The notes under the pieces are model-generated. The model was not told the DNA's origin, did not search any database, and worked only from the letters and a program-made list of their open reading frames with translations. A stretch of 38,128 nt of DNA from Streptomyces thinghirensis (GTDB lineage: Bacteria; Actinomycetota; Actinomycetia; Streptomycetales; Streptomycetaceae). The translations under genes were made by a program, and so were the position numbers. Positions 29,942 through 38,010 of this stretch are shown in pieces (the first letter of the stretch is position 1; every line of letters starts with the position of its first letter). Location: the NCBI GenBank assembly GCA_021502835.1, contig JAKFGP010000039.1, positions 1 to 38,128 on the forward strand, given 5' to 3'.

Positions 29942-30006
29942 GCAACGCCTCCCGGACCGGATGCTGAGTCGGGGCAGTCAACCCAGTTCGGCAAGTTCCA
30001 GGGGGT

Positions 30007-30310
30007 TCACGGGCGGTCCTTGGTCGAAGGCAGGGGGCCGGGCTGTGCCGGGCCCGTGCCGTGTAGGAGTGGAGGACGAGGTGGCCGAGCAGCGTGCAGC
30101 ACACCGGCGGTGCGGTCCACGTCCTCGGGGCTGCGGCCGGTCGGGCGGTGTGTGGCGTCTCGATGTCGCTGTTCCAGGTGAACCCTGGCGGTGAGTGCCG
30201 CTCGGTACCGGGCGTGAGGTCTTCGGAGGCGCGGGGCGTTACCAGGCCGTGAGAGTGGTCGGGCGTGACCAGGAACACCGCCGCCTGCTGCGGACCGCCC
30301 GGAGGCGGGC
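30007..30310 (-). CDS. Hypothetical protein, boundaries uncertain
   Basis: The best piece is LTARVHLEQRHRDATHRPTG, RSPEDVDRTAGVLHAARPPR, ending STKDRP at 30007. The part nearer 30300 reads AVFLVTPDHSHGLVTPRASE in another frame. I cannot fix the start or the family. Confidence 0.3.
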
Positions 30311-30334
30311 GGCCCGCAGGTTGGTGTGGGCAGA

Positions 30335-30673
30335 TCAGTGGGCGACGGTGACGGTGCAGTCCGCCTCCAGGACGGCGAGCGCGGCGCGGACGGCGGCGCG
30401 GGCCCCAGTCGGGGTTGAGGACGCCGAAGTCCAGGCGCACGGCGCTCGTCCAGGTGGTCGTCGGGCATCGGCAGTGCGTGTCCGCTGCGGTATGGCGACG
30501 GCGGTCGCGGCCGCGACGCGGCTGCGGTTGTAGGCGATGGCTTCCGGGGCGGTGGCGTCGGTACCGAACGCCCCCGGGCGGTGGGCGGCAGTGCCGGCGA
30601 TACCTGCCGTGAAGCGGCGGGCGGGTTACGCAGACGGGGCCGGGCGCAGGGCGCGGCGCAGCGCTCGCAGCAT
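30335..30673 (-). CDS. Hypothetical protein, first gene after promoter P3
   Basis: The ATG 30673 has AGGAG six bases before it. The reading MLRALRRALRPAPSA is followed after a frame change by ARRFTAGIAGTAAHRPGAFG, TDATAPEAIAYNRSRVAAAT and, one frame over, VRLDFGVLNPDWGPRAAVRA, ALAVLEADCTVTVAH to TGA 30335. The second half looks like a folded domain. The function is unknown. Confidence 0.45.
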
Positions 30674-30726
30674 GGCAACTCCTGAGAGAACGGGATGCGA
30701 AGGAAGAGTGCCGCCCGGTGGGCGGG

Positions 30727-30759
30727 GTGTCGCCGGGTGGCACTCCCGACGAGCGACAC
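30727..30759 (-). promoter_or_regulatory. Inverted repeat at the start of the P3 transcript
   Basis: GTGTCGC (30727-30733) and GCGACAC (30753-30759) form a 7-bp stem, with an inner CGGG/CCCG pairing. It covers the expected transcription start of P3, so it could be an operator or a 5'-terminal RNA stem-loop. Confidence 0.5.
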
Positions 30760-30761
30760 TA

Positions 30762-30809
30762 TCTATATTAGTGTGTCATGGTGGCGTGAACCCACCCCGG
30801 ACCTGCGGG
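30762..30809 (-). promoter_or_regulatory. CACTATTAT-related promoter P3
   Basis: The minus strand has GGGGTGGGTTCACG with -35 TTCACG at 30785-30790, then a 17-base spacer and TATAGA at 30762-30767 (or TAATAT at 30765-30770 with a 14-base spacer). The sequence from the -35 upstream to CCCGCAGG (30809) matches P4 and P5 closely. Confidence 0.6.
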
Positions 30810-30929
30810 AAAAGCTGCGCACCGGCCTTCCGGCCGGTGGAGGTCAGATCGCGACGGATCCGGCGCGGCCGTCTGGATCGCCTCCTCAACGCGTGCGTTC
30901 ACCTCCGCCTTCCCGCGCTGGCCGCATAG

Positions 30930-31688
30930 ACCACCTCGACGCTACCTAGCGCTTCCGCCCCCCGGAGGCTGTGGTTCTCCCACCACCTCCTGGCCCGCTC
31001 GCCGTCCTCACGTGTCCGCGCCGGACACTGCCGATGACGAAGAACGGGCACTTCATGAGGGGGACGGGGGTCACGCCGAGTTCCTGGGCTGGGGAAAATC
31101 GTGAGCATGAGGATCACCGCGTCGGGACGGCCGGCCACGTCGACTTGCGTGGGCTGGCCCCGGACGCCCCGACCGCCGCGCACAACCTGTCGACCTGGAC
31201 GGGCGTCCAGGCCCCTCGGCCACGTGCTGATAACGCCAGACGGCTCAGGGTGCGGCGGTGCTCCTCGACCCGCGCCGGGGCGGGCGCCGGCCGCGCCTTC
31301 GGCGACCGCGCGGCGGGCGCATTCCCTCCGCCCGCTGTCGGGCGGTGATCCTCGGCCGCCTGCCGGCGTGCGGCCCTCGGCATGCACGCGGATGGCAGAC
31401 GTCTGACGATCTCGCGCGCCACGTGCCCGGCGCTGCCTGCCGTGACCCCGATCGACGGCGCCTCACCTGGGATTCGTCCGGCAGTGCGGCGTAGACCCTC
31501 AGCCGCTCGGGGCGCCGGCGGTCTGGCTGGACCAGGCGCAGGGCGCGGCCGTCGTCGTCGACGATGAGCCGTGCCGTGTCCCGCAGCTCCGCGGGGAGCG
31601 GCGCTGTACGGCAGTGCGTGCCCAGTTCGCGCGCCACGTCGGCGGCGAACGCGTCGAACTGCTCCTGGGTGGTCAATTCCTGCGGCAT
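30930..31688 (-). CDS. Hypothetical protein, frameshifted
   Basis: From ATG 31688 it reads MPQELTTQEQFDAFAADVAR, LPAELRDTARLIVDDDGRAL and PERLRVYAALPDE. After shifts come HVAREIVRRLPSACMPRAAR, ARVEEHRRTLSRLALSARG, GAWTPVQVDRLCAAVGASG and QPTQVDVAGRPDAVILMLT. The pattern recalls a family of Streptomyces plasmid proteins of unknown function. The C-terminal end near 30930 is uncertain. It overlaps the end of the upstream gene frame. Confidence 0.45.
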
Positions 31689-32168
31689 GGCGGCCTCTGC
31701 GCTGATGGTGTCGTTCTGGGTGGCGTGACGCTCTCCGCCTCGGCGCGGGCGTCGGCGGCGGTGTATCCGGTGTCGCACCAGGCGTGGCAGAGCTGGCCGG
31801 GCGGTGCGCCGCAGGCTTCGCAGTGCTCGTCGTAGTCCTCGGGGCGGAACGGGGGCAGTGGCGGTGGGCTGCTCAGTGCCGGGGGCGTCCCTGATGTGCT
31901 CTTAAGCCACCGCACTCGGCGGGCGGACAGGACGGGGGTGGTGGTCATCAGCGCGGGGCAGCTGGCCTGCCAGATCTGCTCGGGAGCTGGAGGGAGATCT
32001 GGAAGTTGGTGGCAGGGTGGATCCGCCATGTGCGGCCGTGGGAGTCGGTGACGGTGTAGGTCAGGAACTGGGGGTAGTGGTACTGGCCGTTGTCGCTCCA
32101 GTGAGGCCGGCGGCTGAGGGCGCGGCGGATCTGGGCGCAGCGTCGGGGGGCAGGGTGAACGTGGCCAC
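31673..32168 (-). CDS. Hypothetical protein with Cys cluster, frameshifted
   Basis: The GTG at 32168 follows GGAAGGACC and opens VATFTLPPDAAQIRRALSRR, PHWSDNGQYHYPQFLTYTVT, DSHGRTWRIHPATNFQISLQ. After a frame change comes LPPAPEQIWQASCPALMTT, then PPFRPEDYDEHCEACGAPPG, QLCHAWCDTGYTAADARAEA, ending PCRRN. The CEACG...CHAWC arrangement suggests zinc binding. The first half looks beta-rich. No named family is recognised. Confidence 0.5.
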
Positions 32169-32174
32169 GGGGCA

Positions 32175-32536
32175 GGTCCTTCCTCGCCTCGGCGGTGGTC
32201 CACGTAGCAGGCTGGCGCCGATGCGGGCGCTGATGTTCGCGCGCGCCGGGGTGTCGCGGTAGTCGGCCACCCGTACGTATCCGCCGCGCCTGGGGTCGAG
32301 GCGGATGGGGTCGCCTTCCTCTTCCCATCCGCTGACCAGTTGGGCGGGAGGTCGGTCACGTCGTCGGCCTCGACCCGTACGGCCCAGGTGGTCCGCTCAG
32401 GTCGCCACGCCTGGCGCCACTCCCTGCAGGACGGGGAACAGGCGGTTGAAGGTGTCGGCCAGGCCAATGCGCGGGCCTGGTGGAGGGCGGATCGTGGCGA
32501 AGCGGGAAGGGGCGGGAGCGTTCTCCCAGGGTCATC
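32175..32536 (-). CDS. Hypothetical protein, first gene after promoter P4
   Basis: The ATG at 32536 begins MTLGERSRPFPLRHDPPSTR. In another frame GLADTFNRLFPVLQGVAPGV is more protein-like, then TTWAVRVEADDVTDLPAQLV with GWEEEGDPIRLDPRRGGYVR, VADYRDTPARANISARIGAS and LLRGPPPRRGRTCP. The frames change near 32410-32430 and 32330. It ends close to the start of the next gene. The function is unknown. Confidence 0.45.
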
Positions 32537-32614
32537 AGACAGCGCACCGTCGGTCTGTCTCCCGTGTCGGGCGTCGCTTCTGGAAGCCAGTGGGGTGCGA
32601 GGAGGGGGGCGGGC

Positions 32615-32635
32615 GGGGGGAGGAGCGCGCCCCCC
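32615..32635 (-). promoter_or_regulatory. GC hairpin at the start of the P4 transcript
   Basis: GGGGGG (32615-32620) pairs with CCCCCC (32630-32635) around a 9-base loop, just downstream of the expected P4 start near 32638. Confidence 0.4.
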
Positions 32636-32644
32636 TCACACTGT

Positions 32645-32693
32645 ATAATAGTGTTTTTTGGTGGTGAGTGTGAACCCACCCCTGATCTGCGGG
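32645..32693 (-). promoter_or_regulatory. CACTATTAT-family promoter P4
   Basis: The minus strand shows GGGGTGGGTTCACACTC with -35 TTCACA at 32669-32674, an 18-base spacer and TATTAT at 32645-32650. The block CCCGCAGATCAGGGGTGG immediately upstream is shared with P3 and P5. Confidence 0.75.
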
Positions 32694-32821
32694 AACTCAC
32701 CAGCTCAGGGGGCCGCTGAGGCCTGCTGCCTCCGGGCCCGCTGGCGAATCTGCGCGTTCCACGGAGCATGCGGCCTCGCTCTCCGCGCGGCGGGCGTGGT
32801 CGTGTTCGCGACCGGCCGCGG

Positions 32822-33541
32822 TCAGGCGGTGGGGGCCAACCACTCCATGACGGAGATGTGGCGGGACAGGGAGCTGGGATAGTCGGCCAGCATCAATCAA
32901 CAGCACCAGGCGCGGGGAGACCGCGAACCAGCGCGCAACGGTCCCACCATGGCGGCCACGCGGCGCGCCGGTCTCGGTGGGCGGCCCGGGCCTTCGCCTC
33001 GAAGCGCGCGGCGTCCGGTCCGGTGGTGGGTGACCGACTCAGTCCAGGAACCGCAGCAGGCCGGGGGTGTCGTGCTGCCGGGAGGCGGTGAGTGATGCCA
33101 GCCAGGTACTCTCGTGCTGCATGACCAGGTGCTCGGCGCAAGCACGCAGTGACGGCGGTGAAGTCGCGGCCGTCTTCGAAGTACGACTCGTGCCCGGCGG
33201 CGGTCTCCATCGAATTTTACACCGAAACCTGGGGCGGCCGGTGACGTCGGGGGTGACAGCGTCGAGGGCTCCCCCGGTAGCACGCTGTGGCCGCGGGCCA
33301 GGCGCGGGGCAGCGCGCCGGCCGGGGGCGGTGGTCTGGCGGTAGGCGTTGACGGGGCCGAGACAGGCGCGCACGGCGGTGAACCGGTCCCAGTGCTGGGG
33401 GTGGTGGGTGCCGGTGACGTACACGCTGCCGCGCATCGCGCCGCCCAGCTCGAACACGACGGCGTCGCTGCTCGGGGGGGCCGGCGGTGGCGAGCACGGT
33501 GGTGCCTGCGGAGGTCTCTTGATCAGGCTGTCACGGTTCAT
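32822..33541 (-). CDS. Hypothetical protein, frameshifted
   Basis: The start MNRDSLIKRPPQAPPCSPPP at 33541 leads into SSDAVVFELGGAMRGSVYVT, GTHHPQHWDRFTAVRACLGP and VNAYRQTTAPGRR. Later pieces in other frames are AGHESYFEDGRDFTAVTACL, HLVMQHESTWLASLTASRQH, DTPGLLRFLD and, near the end, LADYPSSLSRHISVMEWLAP, stopping at 32822. The function is not recognised. Confidence 0.45.
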
Positions 33542-33703
33542 GGGCGGACACTCCTGGACTTGCGGGGGTTGGCTTCCCGGATGGCCCCGGCAGTGCCGGG
33601 CCGGTGGAAGGGGCAGGAACGCTGGCGTGCTGTCCGGCCTGACGCGCAGGCGTGGGACCCGTGCTGTCACCCTGCGGTGACGGCACGGGCGGACGTCCTG
33701 ACC

Positions 33704-34122
33704 CTAGCTCTCCGCCAAAGTGCGAGAGCTCCTCGTCGAGGCAGAGGTGACCGTGTTCCGTGCCGGGCGGCACGACGGCCTCTGTGCGGCTCCGGTGAAG
33801 GCCTCCAGGACCCGCGCCGGGGCGGTGCAACAGCGCTCCGCCCTCCTCGGCTGTCGAAGGGCGATACACGATGTCCAGGCCGCGACTGCGGCACGGCCAG
33901 ATCTGGACGTCACCGATCCCGGGGGGGACGTGGAGGCCGCGCGGTGAGGGCTTTCCGCGGGCGAACACCCCACACTCCACGGTGTCTTCGACTCCGGTGT
34001 AGAAGACGGCGCGCACGGCGTAGGGGTCGGCCGTGTCGTCGCATTCCTCACCCGGACGGGCAGGGAGGACTCACTCACAGAATCAGGCGCAGGTGCAGTT
34101 CACAGCTGACTGTGGTGTCCAT
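33704..34122 (-). CDS. Hypothetical protein, frameshifted, 3' end uncertain
   Basis: It starts MDTTVSCELHLRLIL at 34122, with a TGA after 15 codons that a frame change would remove (SESSLPVRVRNATTRPTP). The clear part is VRAVFYTGVEDTVECGVFAR, GKPSPRGLHVPPGIGDVQIW, PCRSRGLDIVYRPSTAEEGG. The tail could end at 33704 (RTLAES) or run to 33531. No domain is recognised. Confidence 0.4.
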
Positions 34123-34344
34123 AGCAACAGGGCCTTTCGCTCGGTGTTGCGGATTCGGGCTGGCCGGGAGCGGGCGGTGGGCGTGCGGCTGGCGCGGTGG
34201 CGGCGCCCGGTGGATGTCCTGGAGCGGGGACGCTGTGGGGAGGGGTCTGCGCTGCCGCCGTCGCTCGCGCTGAAGGGGGAAGGGGGCGAGCGACGGGCGG
34301 CGAGCGCCCGGGCCAGTGACCACCGGCCGGGCGGCGGCTGTGGG

Positions 34345-35039
34345 TTACGCCTGCGGCGGCTTTGTGGCGGCGGAGTTGTCCCGCTCGGTCAGGGAGACTT
34401 CCTTGCCGCACGGGCACTGGCCATGGCGGCGTGATACCAGGTGGAAGAACTTGGGCCGTTCTTGGTTGGCCGTGCGGAGGGTGCCGGCGCAGGGGCGGTG
34501 TTGGTGCAGTAGCCGTGGACGATGACAGGCGTGTCAGGCACGGGGCTCTCCTCGTTGTCGGCGTGCTGGGTGAGGACCGGGGCGGTGTAGACACTTGCGG
34601 TGTACGGCGTTGACGCCGGGGCACGGGATGACGGCGCGGCGCAGCCGGCGGTGTCCATGGGGTGCGGCCATCCGTCCCGCATGGATGTCCCGCCGCACGC
34701 GCGGGGCTGCGGTTCGCCGGCGGTGGTGGCCACCAGGACGGCGCGGCGGGACGGTGCTGCCCTCCAGCGCGAACGTCACCAGCGTCTGCACAGGGCTGGA
34801 ACTCTCGTTTCGTCCAGCACGGCCAGCCGTGCGGGGGCGTTGCCGACGGAGACATCGGCGCGGGCGGGGGTCAAGGGCGTCGTCGGTTCGGTGGACCGCG
34901 GTCTGAGCGTGTGCTCACCCTCTCCAAGGGCCTTCAAACCGCTGCAAACGCATCGCGGGTGCAGCGCGCGGCGGTGGCGACGGCGGCGTCGTCGGGTCGC
35001 ACCGCCAGTTCCGGACGTGCGTGCGCTGGCGCATCGCAC
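34345..35039 (-). CDS. Hypothetical protein, frameshifted
   Basis: Pieces in order: ADVSVGNAPARLAVLDETRV, QTLVTFALEGSTVPPRR, VATTAGEPQPRACGGTSMRD, GWPHPMDTAGCAAPSSRAPA, TPVIVHGYCTNTAPAPA and finally HGQCPCGKEVSLTERDNSAA, TKPPQA at 34345. The middle resembles a small beta-domain followed by a low-complexity linker. The first 30 codons are uncertain. The function is unknown. Confidence 0.4.
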
Positions 35040-35076
35040 TCCTTGATCGGTGATTGGCCGGGGCAGTGCTTTTGCC

Positions 35077-35110
35077 CCCCGCGCAGCGGGGTCCTCCGGG
35101 CTGCGCCCGG
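35077..35110. terminator. Two adjacent GC hairpins
   Basis: CCCCGC-GCA-GCGGGG (35077-35091) and CCGGGC-TGC-GCCCGG (35096-35110) stand four bases apart in the gene-free stretch between the DUF932 gene and the next minus-strand gene. They may act as a second terminator. Confidence 0.45.
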
Positions 35111-35266
35111 GCAGGGCGCGGCTCGCGCGGAAAGCCGGTGGTGCGGGGCTCTACTGCGCTGCGCTCCGGGGCGGCAGGGCGGGTGCGCTGCGCGCCTCCT
35201 TTCTCGGGTGGGGCGCTGCGCGCTGGGGTGCGGGGGCCCGTGCGAGGCCGGGCAGGGGAGGGGGGT

Positions 35267-35282
35267 CCCCGGCCCGCCGGGG
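35267..35282 (-). terminator. Hairpin immediately after the DUF932 gene
   Basis: CCCCGG-CCCG-CCGGGG begins six bases beyond the DUF932 stop on the minus strand. There is no U tract. Confidence 0.5.
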
Positions 35283-35287
35283 TCTGG

Positions 35288-36472
35288 TCAACCGTGCGCG
35301 GCGGCTGCGGTGAGGGCGGGCACGGCCAGTGCCTCCAGGGTGGCGGCCTGGTCGGCGTCGGTGAGGGTCTGGGCGGTCGACGTGACGGCCTGCATGACGC
35401 TCCCCGGCGGTCATCTGTCCGCCCTGGACGAAGTGGGCAAGGATCATGTCCTTGGCCTCGGCTCCGATGCTGAGCGTCTTGGTCAGTGCTCGATCGTCTT
35501 CGTCGGCTCGGCCAGCCTCTAACCGGCGGCGTCCTCCAGCTCTCGGACAGCTTCGCCTCGACGTACTCCCGTGACAGGAACGTCCGTACGGCGTCGGTGG
35601 TCTTGGACGTGATCAGTTCCGAGCGTCTTGCGCTGGGTCTGCCCGGACCAGGAAATGACGCCTTCGTCCTGCTTGCCTCCCAGGTGGCCGCGGCGCGCAT
35701 GACGTCCTTGCTCGCTGGTCAGGCCGTTGCGGCACGCACCTGGATGACCGCGCGGGGGTGATGGAGTACGCCCCCGCTCCGACCTCGCTGTTGGTGATGA
35801 CGAAACCGGCGGAGATCTACCTGGCGGCTCGTCACCGCTGCGGCCGTCGAACGGGGGAGCGGTAGCCGCGCAGCAGCTCGCGGGCATGGACGGCGACCGC
35901 TTCGCTCTCCACGCGCACGTACATGCGCCGGTCGGTGAGGTCACAGCCGGTCACGCGGGTGGGGTGCCCGGACTGCTTCACCCCGTCCAGAGCGGCCAGC
36001 AGCAGGTCGAAGTTGTCCATGAGCTTGTAGCTGTCGGACAGCAGCGCACGGGCCACGCCTTCGGCCGGCCTGCCCGGCCCCCCCTCGCCGCGGAACGCGC
36101 GGAGCATGAAACGGCGCTCCGGCTCTGGCGAAGCCACGCGTTCACGTTCTCGTCCAGAAGCGGGACATTGCCGGTGCGCATGCGGCGCAGGTAGGCGAGC
36201 GGACTGCGGAGCTTTGTCGGCGATTCCCTCGTCGGCGACGGCGGTGGGCCGGTAGATGCCGTCGACCTCCGTCACCCCGTCCTCCGTGATCAGCGACTCC
36301 ATCGCCCTCGACGTGCACGTTGCCTTCACGCAGGCGCAGGGCGGACGCGGAGCGATCACGTCCAGCTTGTGCCGCTGCTGGTCCTCCAAGATGCGGACCA
36401 GATCGGGAAGCCCGGCGTTGCGGCGCCGGTGGGGGCAACGTCCGTGGCGCGTTCGGCGAACTGCTGAGTCAT
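35288..36472 (-). CDS. DUF932 (phage/plasmid-type) protein, frameshifted
   Basis: The ATG at 36472 has AAGGA seven bases upstream (MTQQFAERATDVAPTGAATP). Corrected for frames, the sequence runs AMESLITEDGVTEVDGIYRP, NVPLLDENVNAWLRQSPERR with FMLRAFRGEGGPG, then ARALLSDSYKLMDNFDLLLA, ALDGVKQSGHPTRVTGCDLT with DRRMYVRVESEAVAVHA, RNGLTSEQ, HLGGKQDEGVISWSGQTQRK, AVRTFLSREYVEAKLSELED, TKTLSIGAEAKDMILAHFVQ and TSTAQTLTDADQAATLEAL. This is the DUF932 family of phages and plasmids. Its molecular role is unknown. Length about 395 residues fits. Confidence 0.8.
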
Positions 36473-36498
36473 GCGGTTTTCCTTCGCTGTGGTTTGCG

Positions 36499-36528
36499 GT
36501 TCGGGGGGCGGGGCCACCGCCCCCGAAC
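36499..36528 (-). promoter_or_regulatory. Strong hairpin at the start of the P5 transcript
   Basis: GTTCGGGGG(G)CGG pairs with CCGCCCCCGAAC (12 bp, one bulged G) around GGCCA. With the -10 at 36536-36541 the message should begin at about 36529, so this stem-loop would form the very 5' end of the DUF932 mRNA. Confidence 0.6.
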
Positions 36529-36535
36529 AGCTTCA

Positions 36536-36580
36536 ATAATAGTGACTTTGGAGCGAGTGTGAATCCGCCCCTGACCTGCC
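36536..36580 (-). promoter_or_regulatory. CACTATTAT-family promoter P5 (DUF932 gene)
   Basis: The minus strand carries GGGGCGGATTCACACTCG with -35 TTCACA at 36558-36563, a 16-base spacer and TATTAT at 36536-36541. GGCAGGTCAGGGGCGG upstream matches the block of P3 and P4. Confidence 0.78.
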
Positions 36581-36764
36581 CTTTAGAGGGCGGTCAAACC
36601 ACTCGAGCCAACGGTGTCCAGGCTCCCTCGCCGCACGTTGCTGACTACAGCACCGGCAACTGGCCGCGCAGCTTGCACAGGTCGTACCGCAGTGTGGGCA
36701 GCATGCTGACGGGTCACCGTGCGCGTGGAGTGGCACCTACCCAGTAGGATACCGTGAGACCGCG

Positions 36765-37133
36765 TCAGGCTGCCGTGGTAGCGCACGCTGCCAGATCGAC
36801 GGCCCGGCGCTCTGCGGGTCCTGCCAACCACGGGCCAAAGAGATCCGCCGCGCGCTCTCCGTTCAACTGCGCGAACGCGTGAGCCACGGTGGCGTCGTCC
36901 ACGGGGACCCCCGCCACGGCAACCCCGGTGCTTCCGGTACGAACCCCCATCGCCCAGCCAAGCTCGAAGAACGGCTGCACCAGTGCCAGCCACTCGCGCG
37001 ACACAAGCGCTGCGTCCGGGTCCCCCGGCTTGGCGGTCAACGTCCGTAGGGCGTAACCGGCCTGCTCCTCCTCCGCTGCCGTGACCGGGACTCCAGTCTC
37101 CTCGGCCTGCTCCGCGATCCGCGTGCTCTCCAT
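36765..37133 (-). CDS. Hypothetical protein, 122 aa, intact
   Basis: The ATG follows GGAAGGGGAAG. The unbroken frame reads MESTRIAEQAEETGVPVTAA, EEEQAGYALRTLTAKPGDPD, LVQPFFELGWAMGVRTGSTG, VDDATVAHAFAQLNGERAAD and RRAVDLAACATTAA. It looks helical and soluble. The function is unknown. It is the last gene of the P6 string. Confidence 0.68.
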   Translation of the reverse strand: MESTRIAEQAEETGVPVTAAEEEQAGYALRTLTAKPGDPDAALVSREWLALVQPFFELGWAMGVRTGSTGVAVAGVPVDDATVAHAFAQLNGERAADLFGPWLAGPAERRAVDLAACATTAA

Positions 37134-37167
37134 GACTTCCCCTTCCGTCTCGATGTTGCCGGGTGGA

Positions 37168-37196
37168 GGGGGCGCCCCGACGGGCGGGGCGCCCCC
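37168..37196 (-). terminator. Perfect 12-bp GC hairpin
   Basis: GGGGGCGCCCCG pairs with CGGGGCGCCCCC around ACGGG. It stands 10 bases after the micro-ORF stop and 35 bases before the next start, so it may be a terminator, an attenuator or an mRNA stabiliser. Confidence 0.65.
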
Positions 37197-37205
37197 CGGG
37201 GCGGG

Positions 37206-37292
37206 CTACTTCAGGAAGCCGCGAGTGCGCAGGAACTCAGCCGTGATGTGGGCGATTCCGCGCGGCTTGTAGATCTGCGGGAAGCGGCGCAT
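37206..37292 (-). CDS. 28-residue micro-protein
   Basis: The frame MRRFPQIYKPRGIAHITAEF, LRTRGFLK begins seven bases after the stop of the upstream gene and ends at TAG 37206. The basic, aromatic composition is unlike a chance frame in GC-rich DNA. The function is unknown. Confidence 0.5.
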   Translation of the reverse strand: MRRFPQIYKPRGIAHITAEFLRTRGFLK

Positions 37293-37299
37293 CTCGATT

Positions 37300-37579
37300 T
37301 CAGTCCGGCCCCTGCTCGTCCGGCTCGATCAGTTCATGGACGAGACGGTACGGGCCTTCGTCCGGACGGCATTTCCAGCACGACCAGGCCAACCTTGGTG
37401 TCGAAGCGAATTCCGGTGTAATTCGCGTCCAAGTTGTGCACGATGTTCGCACCCGCCCGCGCGCACGAAAGCGGCAGGAAGTTCGCGATGGTCCGGGCCT
37501 GAATGTTGCCAGGCCGTTCATGGGCGCGTTCTGTCCGCCGTGCAGCGGCGGACGGATTGTCGGTGATCTGGATTTCCAC
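37300..37579 (-). CDS. Hypothetical protein, first gene after promoter P6, one frameshift
   Basis: The GTG at 37579 follows GAAGGGGAAAAC. It reads VEIQITDNPSAAARRTERAH, NIQARTIANFLPLSCARAGA, NIVHNLDANYTGIRFDTKVG, LVVLEMPS and, one frame over, DEGPYRLVHELIEPDEQGPD. The C-terminal half looks like a small beta-rich domain. The family is not recognised. Confidence 0.6.
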
Positions 37580-37609
37580 GTTTTCCCCTTCGTTGGTCTT
37601 CTGCGGTTC

Positions 37610-37629
37610 CCGGGGGTCGCCTCCCCCGG
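37610..37629 (-). promoter_or_regulatory. Hairpin at the start of the P6 transcript
   Basis: CCGGGGG pairs with CCCCCGG around TCGCCT, immediately downstream of the expected P6 start near 37631. Confidence 0.5.
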
Positions 37630-37637
37630 TACTGCAA

Positions 37638-37661
37638 ATAATAGTGGCTCTTGGGTGTGAA
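37638..37661 (-). promoter_or_regulatory. CACTATTAT-family promoter P6
   Basis: CACTATTATTTGC on the minus strand has TATTAT at 37638-37643. CTTCACAC lies upstream (TTCACA at 37656-37661), but with only 12 bases between, so another -35 or an activator is likely. Confidence 0.6.
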
Positions 37662-37670
37662 GGGAAGCCC

Positions 37671-37737
37671 TGTTGACACCGTGTTGCGCCTGATGTTGCG
37701 TCAGGATGTTGCGCTAGAGGTTGCGTTCGGTGTTGCG
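37671..37737. repeat. TGTTGCG iterons with 12-13 bp spacing
   Basis: TGTTGCG begins at 37682, 37694, 37707 and 37731, with GGTTGCG at 37719 and a diverged TGTTGAC at 37671. The phase is 11, 12, 13, 12 and 12 bases. The array lies directly upstream of promoter P6. Confidence 0.75.
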
Positions 37738-37844
37738 GCACCTCCCGGCAAGCCCCTCGTAACGTCAGGTCAGAAGCCTGATGGTGCAGCGGTCGGGGTG
37801 CTGACATCCCCTCTGCTGCCACTGGTCCCCGCACGGTTGAAGGA

Positions 37845-38010
37845 TGAGTGAGGCGGGCGGGCGCGGTGCGAGGCGGCGGCCTCGGGGATCGGACGGCCTG
37901 GAGCTAAGCTTGCGCGTCGGCCGGAGCCGCCGCGCTGGAAGTGGAGGGAATGGTGGCCCGTTCGGGCCCAGAACGGACGGGGAAAAGGCCACAAGAGGCA
38001 GCACGACTAA
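37845..38010 (+). CDS. Possible small plus-strand gene, frameshifted
   Basis: After ATG 37845 (MSEAGGRG) a neighbouring frame gives IGRPGAKLARRPEPP, RWKWREWWPVRAQNGRGKGH and KRQHD with a TAA near 38010. The Trp-rich basic run is unusual for random GC-rich DNA. No ribosome site is clear, so confidence is low. The remaining bases to 38128 show no gene. Confidence 0.25.

Noticed and set aside
34075..34323. 82-codon minus-strand frame ending in MDTTVSCELHLRLIL
   Set aside because: Everything before the MDTTVS start is Pro/Arg/Ser-rich shadow sequence without a ribosome site.
36533..36736. Cys-rich 67-codon frame (CCPHCGTTCASC)
   Set aside because: Its end covers promoter P5 and its box. The Cys codons come from a TGC/TGT-rich non-coding stretch, and another frame (MLPTLRYDLCKL) is as plausible.
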